Shown: positions 43,018 to 52,287, counted from the first letter of the stretch. The stretch: DNA of 64,000 bases from Streptomyces sp. NBC_01255 (GCF_036226445.1 NZ_CP108474.1:1550001-1614000); one strand, 5' to 3'. Notes: generated by a model not told the origin, from the sequence alone. A program made the numbers and translations.

Positions 43018-43238
43018 TCACCGCCTCCCCTTTTCCTCGCCCCAAGAGTCTTTCCTCTCACGTCCCACCGGTCTCCGCACCCCGGGCCGTCCACCCGACT
43101 CCTGCCCGGGAACTGATCAGGTGAAGGCCGGGTGTCGCTCACGCGTACGCGACGGGGCGCGCGCCCATGGTGAGCGCGTCGGCCGGAGCCCTCGGCGATC
43201 CCGCCCGCGGTCCGGTCCGCCCCGTGAGAGGAGCGCGT

Positions 43239-44176
43239 ATGTCCGTCTCGGACACCCGTCCCGGCGCCCGCAGGAGGACCGGTCTTCGAAGACCACTCTC
43301 CGCGATGGCCGCCCTGGCCACCTCGCTGGCCGCCGCCCTGGTGCTGCCCGGTCTCGGCCTGTCGTCCCGTCCCCCGCGTACGCCGACAGCGCGGGCGGGC
43401 GGGACATCCGTACGGGCCCGCCGGGCACCGCCCTCGCCTGGGGGACCAACGCGTCGGGCCAGCTGGGCGACGGGAACACCGCCGGGCACAGCACCGTCCC
43501 AGGGCGGGCCTGCGGGAACGCGACCTGTACGACGCCGCTCGGCAAGGTCGTGCAGGTGGCCGCCGGAAACGGGCACAGCATCGCCCTGCTCGAGGACGGT
43601 TCCGTCGTCGGCTGGGGCGCCAACATCAGCGGCCAGCTCGGAGACGGCACCACGACCGACCGCATCTCGCCCGTCCGGGTCTGCACTCACGGCCAGACCG
43701 CTCCCTGCACTCGGTTCCTCGAAGGCGCCACCGCGATCGCCGTCGGCGACAATCACACCGTCGCCGTCCACCAGACGTCGGCCGACCTGGCCACGTCGAT
43801 CACGGCCGGCCCTGAGCCGGTCGCCAACGGCGGGACGCTGACCTACACCGTCCGCGTCCACAACTACGGTCCGACCGCCGCGGAGAACGTGGTCCTCACG
43901 AACCAGCTCCCGGCCTCCGTCCGTTACGCCTCCGCGAGCCCGTCCACGGGCCACTGCGACACCCCGCCGACCGGCACCACGGACACCGTGACCTGCTCGT
44001 TCGGCACCGTGGCCAGGGGCGGGGCCGCCACCGTCACGATCGCGGTGAAGGTCCGCTCGGCCAGCGGCGCCGGAGGCGTCGTCAACGCCGTCACCAACGC
44101 CGTCTTCGCGACCAGTGACACGCCTGACCCCAGGCCGAACAACAACTCGGCCGTGATCACCACGCCGGTGAGCTGA
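43239..44176 (+). pseudogene. Frameshifted secreted RCC1-repeat / DUF11 protein
   Basis: ATG 43239 has a strong GAGAGGAG site 5 nt upstream and starts a signal peptide (MSVSDTRPGARRRTG, then AALATSLAAALVLPG). That frame then loses sense near 43370, where the -1 frame takes up PSPAYADSAGG, two RCC1-like repeats (ALAWGTNASGQLGDG, VVGWGANISGQLGDG) and a DUF11 domain (GGTLTYTVRVHNYGPTAAENV). Adding one base in the C run at 43371-43375 would join them as SSRPPAYADSAGG with a good AYA cleavage site. It is a true frameshift or a sequence error. Confidence 0.82.
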
Positions 44177-44177
44177 C

Positions 44178-45095
44178 TCAGCCTGTCGCGATCCTGTCCT
44201 CGGGCGCGGTCCTGCCCTCGGGCGCCGTGACCGCCGGCTCCGGCTCGGATCCGGCGGTCGCGAACTCCACGGCCTCGGCCACGACTCCGGGGTCCGTCAG
44301 GATGCGCCGGTGACCGAGGCCCCGGGTGACGACGAGCCGGGCCCGGTCGCCGTGGGCGCGGGCCAGCCGGCGTGCCTGGACGACCGGGACCATGTCGTCG
44401 CCCTCGTCGTGGAACAGCAGGACGGGGAGGGCGAGTTCGGCGGCTGCCCGGTCGGCGTCGAGCCGATCCCAGATCCCGGGCTCGCCGGGCGCGACCCGTC
44501 GCTCGACGTGGGCGCGCATACGCCGGATCACCAGCTCGTCCACGCCGAAGCCGGCCCGGAAGCCCGCAAGGAGCATGGTGAAGGAGCCGACGCCGCCGAG
44601 CCCCACGAAGCGGCCGACGCGGACGCCGTCGCGGAGGGCGAGGTGGGTGGCGAGGACGCCGAAGGAATGGGCGACGACGGCGTCGAAGTCCCCATGCCGG
44701 GCATGCAACTCCTTGATGACGGCGCGGTATTCGATGATGTTGCTCGCCTTGCCCGAGGACTCGCCGTGGCCCGGAGCATCGAAGGCGACCGGGCTGTAGC
44801 CGCGTTCGAGCAGGGCCTCGGCGAAGGCGGTGAGCCGTGAGGCGCGCGAGGACCAGCCGTGGACGAGCAGGACGGGCCGGCGCCCGTCGCCCCAGGCGTA
44901 CGTGACGACGTCCTTGCCCCGGACGTGGAGGCGTTCCGTACGGGCGGCGGCGAAGAGTGTCTGCTCCTCGGGCCGCTGCCGGGCCCGGCCCAGCGGGCGG
45001 ACGAAGAGGTGGAAGGCCAGGCGGCCGGCCGGTCCCGGGGCGACGCGGGCGGCGAGGTTCAGAACGGTGCGTACGAGCGGAGCCATCGGGTACAT
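44178..45095 (-). CDS. Alpha/beta hydrolase
   Basis: The 305-residue enzyme has the oxyanion segment VLLVHGWSSRAS, the nucleophile elbow VVAHSFGVLA, the acid in LFHDEGDDMVPV and the His in RGLGHRRIL. A hydrophobic N-terminal segment (APLVRTVLNLAARVAPGPAGRLAFHL, in pieces) may associate with the membrane. GAGGAGAT sits about 6 nt before ATG 45095. The substrate is unknown; lipid-ester hydrolysis is plausible. The promoter carries a TetR-type operator. Confidence 0.87.
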   Translation of the reverse strand: MYPMAPLVRTVLNLAARVAPGPAGRLAFHLFVRPLGRARQRPEEQTLFAAARTERLHVRGKDVVTYAWGDGRRPVLLVHGWSSRASRLTAFAEALLERGYSPVAFDAPGHGESSGKASNIIEYRAVIKELHARHGDFDAVVAHSFGVLATHLALRDGVRVGRFVGLGGVGSFTMLLAGFRAGFGVDELVIRRMRAHVERRVAPGEPGIWDRLDADRAAAELALPVLLFHDEGDDMVPVVQARRLARAHGDRARLVVTRGLGHRRILTDPGVVAEAVEFATAGSEPEPAVTAPEGRTAPEDRIATG

Positions 45096-45130
45096 GCCGG
45101 ATCTCCTCGGTCGGCCAGGATGTGTCAAAA

Positions 45131-45150
45131 ATGTTAGCACGACCGTTCGT
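45131..45150 (-). promoter_or_regulatory. Hydrolase promoter with a TetR-type operator
   Basis: The minus-strand -10 box TAACAT (45131-45136) is preceded directly by GCACGACCGTTCGT (45137-45150, plus strand). This shares the GCACGACCGT core with the palindrome in the TetR gene's own promoter read on the opposite strand. Confidence 0.5.
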
Positions 45151-45213
45151 GTTGTTTTAGGATCGGAGAGGCAGGGCGGACCGGCCCCCACCCGGAACGG
45201 GCCGGCCGCCTTG

Positions 45214-46245
45214 TCACGCCTCTTCGGACGGCTCCTTCTTCGCGCGGCTCGGCTGGACCCGCTTCGGCTCGCCCGGCATCTTCGGATACTCCGGCGGATA
45301 CGGCAGGTCGCCGAGCCCGTGCTCCGCCTCGTCCCGCCGGGCCAGTTCGAGCAGGGACTCCAGGCTGAACCGCTCGCCGTCCATATCGGCGTGGACGTCG
45401 CCGAGTTCGGCGTACCGGAGCTGCATCGTCCTGATGTCGAAGTCGCGCGGCACGGCGTCGTCGATCTCGTCCCACCGCAGCGGCGCCGAGACGGGCGCGT
45501 GCGGGCGCGGACGTACCGAGTAGGCGGAGGCGATGGTCCGGTCCCGGGCGGTCTGGTTGTAGTCGACGAAGATCCGCTCCCCGCGCTCCTCCTTCCACCA
45601 CTTCGTGGTGACCTGCTCCGGCATGCGTCGCTCCAGCTCCCGGCCGCAGGCGATGGCGGCCCTTCTGACCTGTGTGAAGGTCCAGTCGGGCACGATCGGT
45701 ACGAAGACGTGGATCCCGCGGCCGCCCGAGGTCTTCGGCCAGCCGCGCAGTCCGTGCTCATCGAGGACGGAGCGCAGCTCGTGGGCGGCACGGACGGCGT
45801 CTGCGTACTCCGTGCCGGGCTGCGGGTCGAGGTCGATGCGGAGCTCGTCGGGGTGGTCGGTGTCCTCCCGCCGTACCGGCCAGGGGTGGAAGGTGACGGC
45901 GCCGAGGTTGGCGGCCCAGAGCACGGCGGCCGGCTCGGTGGGGCACATCTCGTCGGCCGACCGGCCGCTGGGGAAGGTGATGTGGGCGGTGGGGATCCAG
46001 TCGGGCAGGTACTTCGGGGCCCGCTTCTGGAAGAAGGACTCGCCGGTCACCCCGTCGGGGTAGCGCTCCAGGGTGGTGGGCCGGTTCCGCAGGGCGCGGG
46101 TAATGCCGTCTCCGACGGTGAGGTAGTAGGTGACCATGTCGAGCTTGGTGTAGCCGGGTTCGGGGAAGTACACCTTGTCCGGGTTCGAGACCCGCACGGT
46201 CCGGCCGCCGACTTCCAGTTCCATCGCTGCTGCCTTGCCTGCCAT
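45214..46245 (-). CDS. NHEJ DNA polymerase/primase (LigD polymerase-domain protein)
   Basis: Stand-alone LigD PolDom proteins fill gaps at broken DNA ends, often with ribonucleotides. The 343-residue protein has VRVSNPDKVYFPEPGYTK at the start, the catalytic Asp pair in RIDLDPQPG, GGRGIHVFVPI and the PRPHAPVSAPLRWDE block of the family. It ends in a basic tail. A TAGGCT box (minus strand, 46253-46258) 7 nt before ATG 46245 supports this start and a leaderless transcript. The ligase partner lies divergently 53 bp away; Ku is not in the window. Confidence 0.92.
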   Translation of the reverse strand: MAGKAAAMELEVGGRTVRVSNPDKVYFPEPGYTKLDMVTYYLTVGDGITRALRNRPTTLERYPDGVTGESFFQKRAPKYLPDWIPTAHITFPSGRSADEMCPTEPAAVLWAANLGAVTFHPWPVRREDTDHPDELRIDLDPQPGTEYADAVRAAHELRSVLDEHGLRGWPKTSGGRGIHVFVPIVPDWTFTQVRRAAIACGRELERRMPEQVTTKWWKEERGERIFVDYNQTARDRTIASAYSVRPRPHAPVSAPLRWDEIDDAVPRDFDIRTMQLRYAELGDVHADMDGERFSLESLLELARRDEAEHGLGDLPYPPEYPKMPGEPKRVQPSRAKKEPSEEA

Positions 46246-46298
46246 GCCGGTCAGCCTAGGGTTCGCCGACAAGTCGCGCATACCGGACAATCGGCCCC
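46246..46298. promoter_or_regulatory. 53-bp divergent promoter region between NHEJ polymerase and ligase
   Basis: Both genes appear leaderless: TAGGCT ends 7 nt before the polymerase ATG on the minus strand, and GACAAT (46286-46291) ends 7 nt before the ligase ATG on the plus strand. There is no room for long operators. Confidence 0.5.
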
Positions 46299-47357
46299 AT
46301 GGATCTGCCGGTGATGCCGCCCGTGAAGCCGATGCTCGCCAAGTCGGTGAAGCGGATTCCGCCCGGGATGCAGTACGAGGCGAAGTGGGACGGCTTCCGC
46401 GCCATCGTCCATCGCGACGGGCCGGAGCTCGTCATCGGCAGCCGTACCGGCAAGCCCCTGACCCGGTACTTCCCCGAGCTGGTCGAGGCGCTGGCGACCC
46501 GGCTGCCGGAGCGCTGCGTGGTCGACGGCGAGATCGTGATCGAGCACGACGGCCACCTCGACTTCGACCGGCTCAGCGAGCGCATCCATCCGGCGGACTC
46601 CCGGGTCCGCATGCTCGCGGAGACCACTCCGGCGCGGTTCGTCGCCTTCGACCTGCTCGCCCTCGGGGACGATTCGCTGCTGGACGTGGGGATGAGCGAG
46701 CGGCGGGCGGCCCTGGAGCGGGTCCTCGACGGGGTCGACGCCCCGGTCCATCTGGCACCCGCGACCCGGGACGTCGAGGTCGCCGCCCGCTGGTTCGAGC
46801 AGTACGAGGGCGCCGGGCTCGACGGGGTGATCGCCAAGCCGCTCGACCTGCCGTACCGGCCGGACGCCCGTCTCATGTACAAGATCAAGCACGAACGGAC
46901 GGCCGACGTGGTCGTGGCCGGCTACCGCTTCCACAAGAGCGGACCGGTGGTCGGTTCGCTGCTGCTCGGCCTGTACGACGACAGGGGCGTCCTCCAGCAC
47001 GTCGGCGTGTGCGCGGCCTTCACCGCCGCCCGGCGCGCCGAGCTCGTCGAGGAGCTGGAACCGCTGCGCATGGATCCGCCGGACGGCCACCCGTGGGCGG
47101 CGTGGACGGACGAGTCCGCGCACGAGGGCGCCCGGCTGCCGGGTGCGCCGAGCCGCTGGTCGGGCAAGAAGGACCTGTCGTGGGTGGCGCTGCGGCCGGA
47201 GCGGGTGTGCGAGGTCGGGTACGACCACATGGAGGGCGACCGCTTCCGCCACACGGCCCAGTTCAAGCGCTGGCGCCCGGACCGGACGCCGGAGTCCTGT
47301 GGCTACGGGCAGCTGGACGAGCCCGTCTCGTACGACCTGACGGAGATCCTCTCGTAG
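46299..47357 (+). CDS. ATP-dependent DNA ligase (LigC/LigD ligase type)
   Basis: The 352-residue ligase has the adenylation motif I in YEAKWDGFRAIV (nucleophilic Lys30), motif III/IIIa VVDGEIVI and FVAFDLLAL, motif IV GLDGVIAKP and motif V RLMYKIKHERTADVVVAG, then the OB domain. It has no primase or nuclease domains, so end-joining functions are split among separate genes here. It should seal nicks during repair together with the polymerase-domain protein. Confidence 0.93.
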   Translation: MDLPVMPPVKPMLAKSVKRIPPGMQYEAKWDGFRAIVHRDGPELVIGSRTGKPLTRYFPELVEALATRLPERCVVDGEIVIEHDGHLDFDRLSERIHPADSRVRMLAETTPARFVAFDLLALGDDSLLDVGMSERRAALERVLDGVDAPVHLAPATRDVEVAARWFEQYEGAGLDGVIAKPLDLPYRPDARLMYKIKHERTADVVVAGYRFHKSGPVVGSLLLGLYDDRGVLQHVGVCAAFTAARRAELVEELEPLRMDPPDGHPWAAWTDESAHEGARLPGAPSRWSGKKDLSWVALRPERVCEVGYDHMEGDRFRHTAQFKRWRPDRTPESCGYGQLDEPVSYDLTEILS

Positions 47358-47740
47358 CGCCCGTCGAACACGACGAACACGCACGGAATCGCTGTCGGCG
47401 GAAGCCACCGGAACCGCGAGTGAGATGGTTCACATTCCGCGGTCCGCCTCCTCCGCCCAACACCCCTTTATCGAGAAGATGTTCGACGAACGCCTTCTCG
47501 ATGGACGGGCTCCGCCGTGCCGCGCAGGAGCCGCCGACCACCCCCGCACCTGCGGGAACGCATCCAGGCGTGCCGGTCGCCGGGCACCCCTCCCGCTCCC
47601 CCGCCGGTCGCCTTCCCCGCCCACCGGGCCTCCCGGCGTCACGCCGTCGCGACAGCCCCGTGCCGGAACCCGAACCGCGATCCGGTACGTATGGAGGTGG
47701 AGACACTCCGCACCCTCCCCGGACTCACAAGGACTGCCCC
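47358..47740. other. Intergenic stretch with one inverted repeat
   Basis: No convincing gene is seen in these 383 bases. ATCGAGAAG (47470-47478) and CTTCTCGAT (47494-47502) form a 9-bp dyad with a 15-nt centre. An open frame from ATG 47425 lacks a ribosome site and coding-type composition. Confidence 0.5.
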
Positions 47741-47992
47741 GTGATCGCCTCTCCCTCGCCCCTCGTCCCCGTACCGATCCCCGACAGCGTGGCCGCACTG
47801 ATCGGCGCCTGTCTCCCGCTGCACGTCCTCCAGGCCGAGGTCGACGCGGACTGCGCGGCGCGCGAGGTGTACCGGTTCCGGGGGCCGCTCTGTGCGGAGG
47901 ACCGGGCGGACCGCGAGCACGCCCTCGCGGCGCTGGCGCGCGCCAACAAGATCCTCGCCAAGCACCATCCCCAACTGCCCGTCACCCCCTGA
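47741..47992 (+). CDS. Small hypothetical protein
   Basis: The 83-residue protein starts at GTG 47741 with AAGGA at 47729-47733. It has a Pro-rich start (VPVPIPDS), a helical core with two Cys ([24 protein letters not shown]) and a charged helix ([19 protein letters not shown]). No signal or membrane segment. Family unknown; codon use and the ribosome site support it being real. Confidence 0.65.
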   Translation: MIASPSPLVPVPIPDSVAALIGACLPLHVLQAEVDADCAAREVYRFRGPLCAEDRADREHALAALARANKILAKHHPQLPVTP

Positions 47993-48056
47993 TCCAGTAC
48001 ACCTGTTCGGCCGTCCCCCGCATGCACGAGGCCGGTGGCGGTGTGACGCTGCGAAG

Positions 48057-50162
48057 GTGACCACGACCAGCGACGCAGTGCCCGCGCCCCCGGCCGCCAC
48101 GACCGAGCCACCCGTGCTCGACAAGCGCCGCCGCAACATCGTGTTCGGCACGATCATGCTGGGCGTCCTTCTCGCCGCCCTCGACCAGACGATCGTCGGC
48201 ACCGCCCTGCCCACGATCGTCTCGGATCTCGGCGGCGCGGCCCATATGTCGTGGGTGGTCACGGCCTATCTGCTCGCCGAGACGGTCGCGACCGTCCTCG
48301 TCGGCAAGTTCGGCGACCTCTTCGGCCGCAAGGTGATCTTCCAGATCTCGGCGATCATCTTCATCACCGGCTCGTTCCTCTGCGGGCTCGCCACGAACAT
48401 GACGCTGCTGATCGTCTGGCGCGGTCTCCAGGGCATCGGCGCCGGCGGCCTCATGGTCACCTCGATGGCGCTCATCGCCGATGTGATCCCACTGCGCGAA
48501 CGCGGCAAGTACCAGGGCGCGATCGGGGCCGTGTTCGGTGTCTCCACCGTCATCGGCCCGCTTCTCGGCGGACTGTTCACCGACCATCTGAGCTGGCGCT
48601 GGGCGTTCTACGTCAATGTCCCCATCGCGATCCTGGTCGTGATCGCCGCCGCCCGCACGATCCCCTCCGTACGCTCCGCGAGCCGACCCGTCATCGACTA
48701 CGCCGGCATCGCGTTCGTCGCCGCCAGCTCCAGCGCCCTGATCCTCGCGACGAGTTGGGGCGGCAACGAGTACGCGTGGACGTCCGGCGTCATCATCGGG
48801 TTGTTCGTCGGCGGCTTCCTGTCGCTCGCCCTGTTCTGCTGGGTGGAGACCCGGGCGGCCGAACCCATGCTGCCCATGCGGCTGTTCGCCAACCCGGTCT
48901 TCACCGTCTGCTCCGTGCTGAGCTTCGTCGTGGGCTTCGCCATGCTCGGCGCGATGACCTTCCTGCCGACCTATCTCCAGTACGTCGACGGGGACTCGGC
49001 GACCGTCTCCGGCATCCGTACCCTCCCCATGGTCGTCGGGCTGCTGATCGCCTCGATCTTCAGCGGCAACGTCGTCAGCAAGACGGGCCAGTACCGGATC
49101 TTCCCGATCGTCGGCTGTCTGGTGATGGGCATCGGGCTCTATCTCCTGTCACTCATGGGGCCGGAGACCGGCACCTGGCTGGAGTCGCTCTACATGTTCG
49201 TGCTCGGCGTCGGCATCGGCCTGTGCATGCAGGTCCTGACGATCGCCGTGCAGAACACCGTCGAGTACGCCGACCTCGGCACCGCGACCTCGGGCGTCAC
49301 CTTCTTCCGTACGCTCGGCAGCGCCTTCGGCACGGCCGTCTTCGGCACCATCTACGTCAACGCCCTCACGCCCAACCTGACCGCGGGGGTCGCCGAGGCG
49401 GCGGCGATCGCCGGGAGCCTCGGCATCGACCCGGCCGGCCTGGAGCAGGCCGCGCAGAGCCCCGCCGGGGTGCACGGCCTGCCCGACGAGGTCGCGGAAC
49501 CGATCGTGCACGCCTACGCGGACACCCTCCACACCGTCTTCCTGTGGACGGTGCCGGTCGCCGCGATCGGGTTCGTCGTGGCCCTCTTCCTCAAGCAGGT
49601 GACGCTCCGCGACTCGGCCCGTGCCGCCGCACCGGACATGGGCGAGGGCTTCGCCTCCCCCACCATGTCCGGCGACTCGGCGAAACTCCTCGAACTGTCC
49701 GTGGGCCGGATCCTGCGCCGCATCGACCTCGACACCGCCCGGAGGATCGTCGGCTCGTCCGATACCCGGCTCGACACGGCGGGAGCCTGGGCGGTGATGC
49801 AGGTCGAGCTCTTCACCCGGACGGTCGGGCACGCCAGCCTCGGCCTGATCGCGGCCGGGCGGCGGGTGCCGCCCGAGGTGCTCGTGCCGGTCTTCGACCG
49901 GATGGTCGACGAGGGCTTCCTCACCCGGGACGGCAACCTGTTCTCGCACACCCCGGCGGGCGAGCGCGAGGCGGGGGTGATCACCCGGGCCTGGGGCGAC
50001 TGGCTCTCCGACCGGATCGAGCAGGAGCGCGGCCGGCCGAGCGGCCCCGAGCTGCGGGTGGCGACGGACGCCATCGCGAAGAAGGTCGTCGCCGAGGACC
50101 TGGCGAGCGGACTCCCGGCGGGGCGGTCGGGGGACGACCGCACGGTATCCGTGACGCGGTGA
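48057..50162 (+). CDS. MFS drug-efflux transporter (DHA2, 14 helices) fused to a MarR-like domain
   Basis: The first 540 residues form an EmrB/QacA-type proton antiporter: motif [11 protein letters not shown], motif C-like [19 protein letters not shown], and an [13 protein letters not shown] first helix. Residues about 575-680 form a cytoplasmic winged-helix-like domain ([18 protein letters not shown], then [28 protein letters not shown]) resembling MarR. It may sense drug or tune transport. GTG 48057 is used but has no clear ribosome site. The 701-residue length exceeds plain DHA2 pumps by about 170. Confidence 0.88.
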   Translation: MTTTSDAVPAPPAATTEPPVLDKRRRNIVFGTIMLGVLLAALDQTIVGTALPTIVSDLGGAAHMSWVVTAYLLAETVATVLVGKFGDLFGRKVIFQISAIIFITGSFLCGLATNMTLLIVWRGLQGIGAGGLMVTSMALIADVIPLRERGKYQGAIGAVFGVSTVIGPLLGGLFTDHLSWRWAFYVNVPIAILVVIAAARTIPSVRSASRPVIDYAGIAFVAASSSALILATSWGGNEYAWTSGVIIGLFVGGFLSLALFCWVETRAAEPMLPMRLFANPVFTVCSVLSFVVGFAMLGAMTFLPTYLQYVDGDSATVSGIRTLPMVVGLLIASIFSGNVVSKTGQYRIFPIVGCLVMGIGLYLLSLMGPETGTWLESLYMFVLGVGIGLCMQVLTIAVQNTVEYADLGTATSGVTFFRTLGSAFGTAVFGTIYVNALTPNLTAGVAEAAAIAGSLGIDPAGLEQAAQSPAGVHGLPDEVAEPIVHAYADTLHTVFLWTVPVAAIGFVVALFLKQVTLRDSARAAAPDMGEGFASPTMSGDSAKLLELSVGRILRRIDLDTARRIVGSSDTRLDTAGAWAVMQVELFTRTVGHASLGLIAAGRRVPPEVLVPVFDRMVDEGFLTRDGNLFSHTPAGEREAGVITRAWGDWLSDRIEQERGRPSGPELRVATDAIAKKVVAEDLASGLPAGRSGDDRTVSVTR

Positions 50163-50275
50163 CGCCGCCGCCCTGCCACGCGGTGACGCCGCCGTCCTGT
50201 CGCGCGGTGACGCCGCCGTCCTGTCGCGCGGTGGCCTCGCCGTCCTGTCGCGCGGTGGCCTCGCCGTCCCTAGTC
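50156..50275. repeat. Five 24-bp tandem units joining two stop codons
   Basis: Units of GCGGTGACGCCGCCGTCC plus 6 bases start at 50156, 50180, 50204, 50228 and 50252. The first contains the MFS stop (TGA 50160-50162), and the last contains the stop of the convergent YchJ-like gene (50270-50272). Confidence 0.88.
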
Positions 50276-50719
50276 GGTGACGTCGCCGTCCACGTACACC
50301 CAGGCACCCTCGTGGCGGGCGAAGCGGCTCCGCTCGCGCATCGCGCCGGGCTCGCCGCCGTGGACGTAGGCCGCCGCGAAGGTGACGGTGCCGTGCTGGT
50401 GGAAGGCGGTGCCGTCGGTGGTCTCCTGGATCTCCAGGCCGGTCCAGCGCAGTGCCGGGTCGAAGTCGACGTCGCCGGGGCGGGTCTCCGGTGCCCAGGT
50501 GCGCAGCAGGTACGCCTCGTCGCGGACGACGAAGGCGCTGTAGCGGGAGCGCATGAGCAGCTCCGCCGTCGGCGCCGTGCCCGCCGTTCCGCTGTGGAAA
50601 CGGCCGCAGCACGCGCCGTACGCGGCATCGAGGCCGCAGGGGCAGGGGGAGTCCGCGGTGACGGCCCGGGCGGCGGCGGCCGCCGGGGACGTACGGGGAC
50701 GGGTCTTGCGTCGGGACAT
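50270..50719 (-). CDS. YchJ-family SEC-C metal-binding protein
   Basis: The 149-residue protein has an N-terminal SEC-C zinc knuckle (CPCGLDAAYGACCGRFH) and the YchJ NTF2-like core (TAELLMRSRYSAFVVRDEAYLLRTWAPETRP, in pieces). The domain pair is conserved in bacteria but has no known reaction. Its last codons and stop lie in the 24-bp tandem array shared with the MFS gene. Confidence 0.88.
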   Translation of the reverse strand: MSRRKTRPRTSPAAAAARAVTADSPCPCGLDAAYGACCGRFHSGTAGTAPTAELLMRSRYSAFVVRDEAYLLRTWAPETRPGDVDFDPALRWTGLEIQETTDGTAFHQHGTVTFAAAYVHGGEPGAMRERSRFARHEGAWVYVDGDVTD

Positions 50720-50832
50720 GCCGCCATTCTCCCCCAGCGGCGCACGGGCCCCGCGCCCGGCATGTGGACGGCTCCGTGGACGCCCGCCCGTCGTCCCGCT
50801 GCCGGGCAGGTGCGCCCGAGTAGCGTACGGGC

Positions 50833-52176
50833 ATGAAACTGACGATTCTCGGAGGCGGCGGATTCCGGGTGCCGCTGGTGTACGGCGCCCTCCTCGGCGA
50901 CCACGGCCAGGGGCGGGTCACCCACGTCACCCTGTACGACCTCGACGAGGGCCGTCTCTCGGCCATCGCCAGGGTGCTCCTGGAGCAGGGCCAAGGGGTG
51001 CCGGACGCGCCCGTGGTGACAGCGACGTCCGACCTCGACGAGGCGCTTCGCGGGGCCGACTTCGTGTTCTCCGCGATCCGGGTCGGCGGCCTGGAGGGCA
51101 GGGCGGCGGACGAGCGGATCGCGCTCGCGGAGGGGGTGCTCGGCCAGGAGACCGTCGGGGCGGGCGGTATCGCGTACGGCCTGCGGACCGTGCCCGTCGC
51201 GGAGCGCATCGCCCGCAGGGTCTCCGAACTCGCCCCGGACGCCTGGGTCATCAACTTCACCAACCCCGCCGGGCTCGTGACGGAGGCCATGTCCCGGATC
51301 CTCGGCGACCGGGTCGTCGGCATCTGCGACTCGCCCGTGGGCCTGGGCCGTCGCGTCGCCCGCGTCCTCGGCGCGAACCCCGGCGAGGCGTGGATCGACT
51401 ACGTGGGCCTCAACCACCTGGGCTGGCTGCGCGGTCTGCGGATCGGCGGCCGCGACGAACTCCCCCGCCTCCTCGCCGACGAGGAGGCGCTCGGCTCCTT
51501 CGAGGAGGGCAGGCTGTTCGGCCCGGAGTGGCTGCGCTCGCTCGGCGCCGTCCCCAACGAGTACCTGCACTACTACTACTTCAACCGCGAGGCCGTGCAC
51601 GCCTATCGGACCGCCGAGCGCACCCGCGGCGCCTATCTGCGCGACCAACAGGCCGGTTTCTACGAGGAGATGGGCAAGCCCGACACGCCCGCCCTGGACA
51701 CCTGGCACCGGACGCTCGCCGACCGTGAGGCCACCTACATGGCCGCCAACCGCGAGGCCGCCGGCATCGGCGAACGCGACGAGGAGGACCTGGAGTCGGG
51801 CGGTTACGAGAAGGTGGCGCTCGCCCTCATGAGGGCGGTCGCGCGCGATGAGCGGACCACGCTGATCCTCAACGTGCGCAACGGCTCCACGCTCGCCGCG
51901 CTCGACGCGGACGCCGTGATCGAGGTCCCCTGCTTCGTGGATGCGAACGGCGCCCATCCGGTGTCGGTGGCCCCGCTGCCGTACCACGCCGTGGGTCTCG
52001 TGACAGCCGTGAAGGCGGTGGAGCGGGAGGTGCTCGCCGCGGTGGAAAGCGGCTCGCGGGCGACGGCGGTCAAGGCGTTCGCGCTGCATCCGCTGGTCGA
52101 CTCGGTGTCGGTGGCCCGGCGCCTGGTGGAGAACTACACGGCGGAGCACGCCGGTCTGGCCTATCTGCGGCACTGA
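50833..52176 (+). CDS. Glycoside hydrolase family 4 (6-phospho-beta-glucosidase-like)
   Basis: GH4 enzymes use NAD and a metal to cleave phosphorylated or free glycosides by oxidation-elimination. The 447-residue protein has the NAD fold LTILGGGGFRVPLVYGAL, the NFTNPAGLVTEA motif, the metal-binding Cys in GICDSPVG and His in YVGLNHLGW. No PTS genes are nearby, so the phosphate preference is uncertain. TAGCGT (50821-50826) 6 nt before the ATG predicts a leaderless transcript. Confidence 0.9.
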   Translation: MKLTILGGGGFRVPLVYGALLGDHGQGRVTHVTLYDLDEGRLSAIARVLLEQGQGVPDAPVVTATSDLDEALRGADFVFSAIRVGGLEGRAADERIALAEGVLGQETVGAGGIAYGLRTVPVAERIARRVSELAPDAWVINFTNPAGLVTEAMSRILGDRVVGICDSPVGLGRRVARVLGANPGEAWIDYVGLNHLGWLRGLRIGGRDELPRLLADEEALGSFEEGRLFGPEWLRSLGAVPNEYLHYYYFNREAVHAYRTAERTRGAYLRDQQAGFYEEMGKPDTPALDTWHRTLADREATYMAANREAAGIGERDEEDLESGGYEKVALALMRAVARDERTTLILNVRNGSTLAALDADAVIEVPCFVDANGAHPVSVAPLPYHAVGLVTAVKAVEREVLAAVESGSRATAVKAFALHPLVDSVSVARRLVENYTAEHAGLAYLRH

Positions 52177-52196
52177 GCATGGCCGACCGGCACTGA
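52168..52196 (+). repeat. Stop-codon duplication after the GH4 gene
   Basis: CGGCACTGA with the stop at 52174-52176 recurs at 52188-52196, a 20-bp period. Confidence 0.6.
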
Positions 52197-52250
52197 ACCG
52201 ACGGGGAGCGTTCACGGATCCGTCGTGATGCAGTGCGGCTGGCGAACATC

Positions 52251-52279
52251 TTTACGGGATCGGGGGCGCGGCCTAGGCT
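52251..52279 (+). promoter_or_regulatory. Leaderless promoter of the M64 peptidase gene
   Basis: TTTACG (52251-52256) and TAGGCT (52274-52279) are 17 bp apart. The -10 box ends 8 nt before ATG 52288. Confidence 0.6.
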
Positions 52280-52287
52280 CGCGCCCC

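Noticed and set aside
47425..48060. Rightward protein gene of 211 codons in the ligase-MFS spacer
   Set aside because: It has no ribosome site, a Pro/Arg-rich composition typical of shadow frames, and overlaps the better-supported 83-residue gene.
50156..50275. CRISPR-like array
   Set aside because: The 24-bp units are adjacent with no spacers between them, so this is a plain tandem repeat. No cas genes are present.
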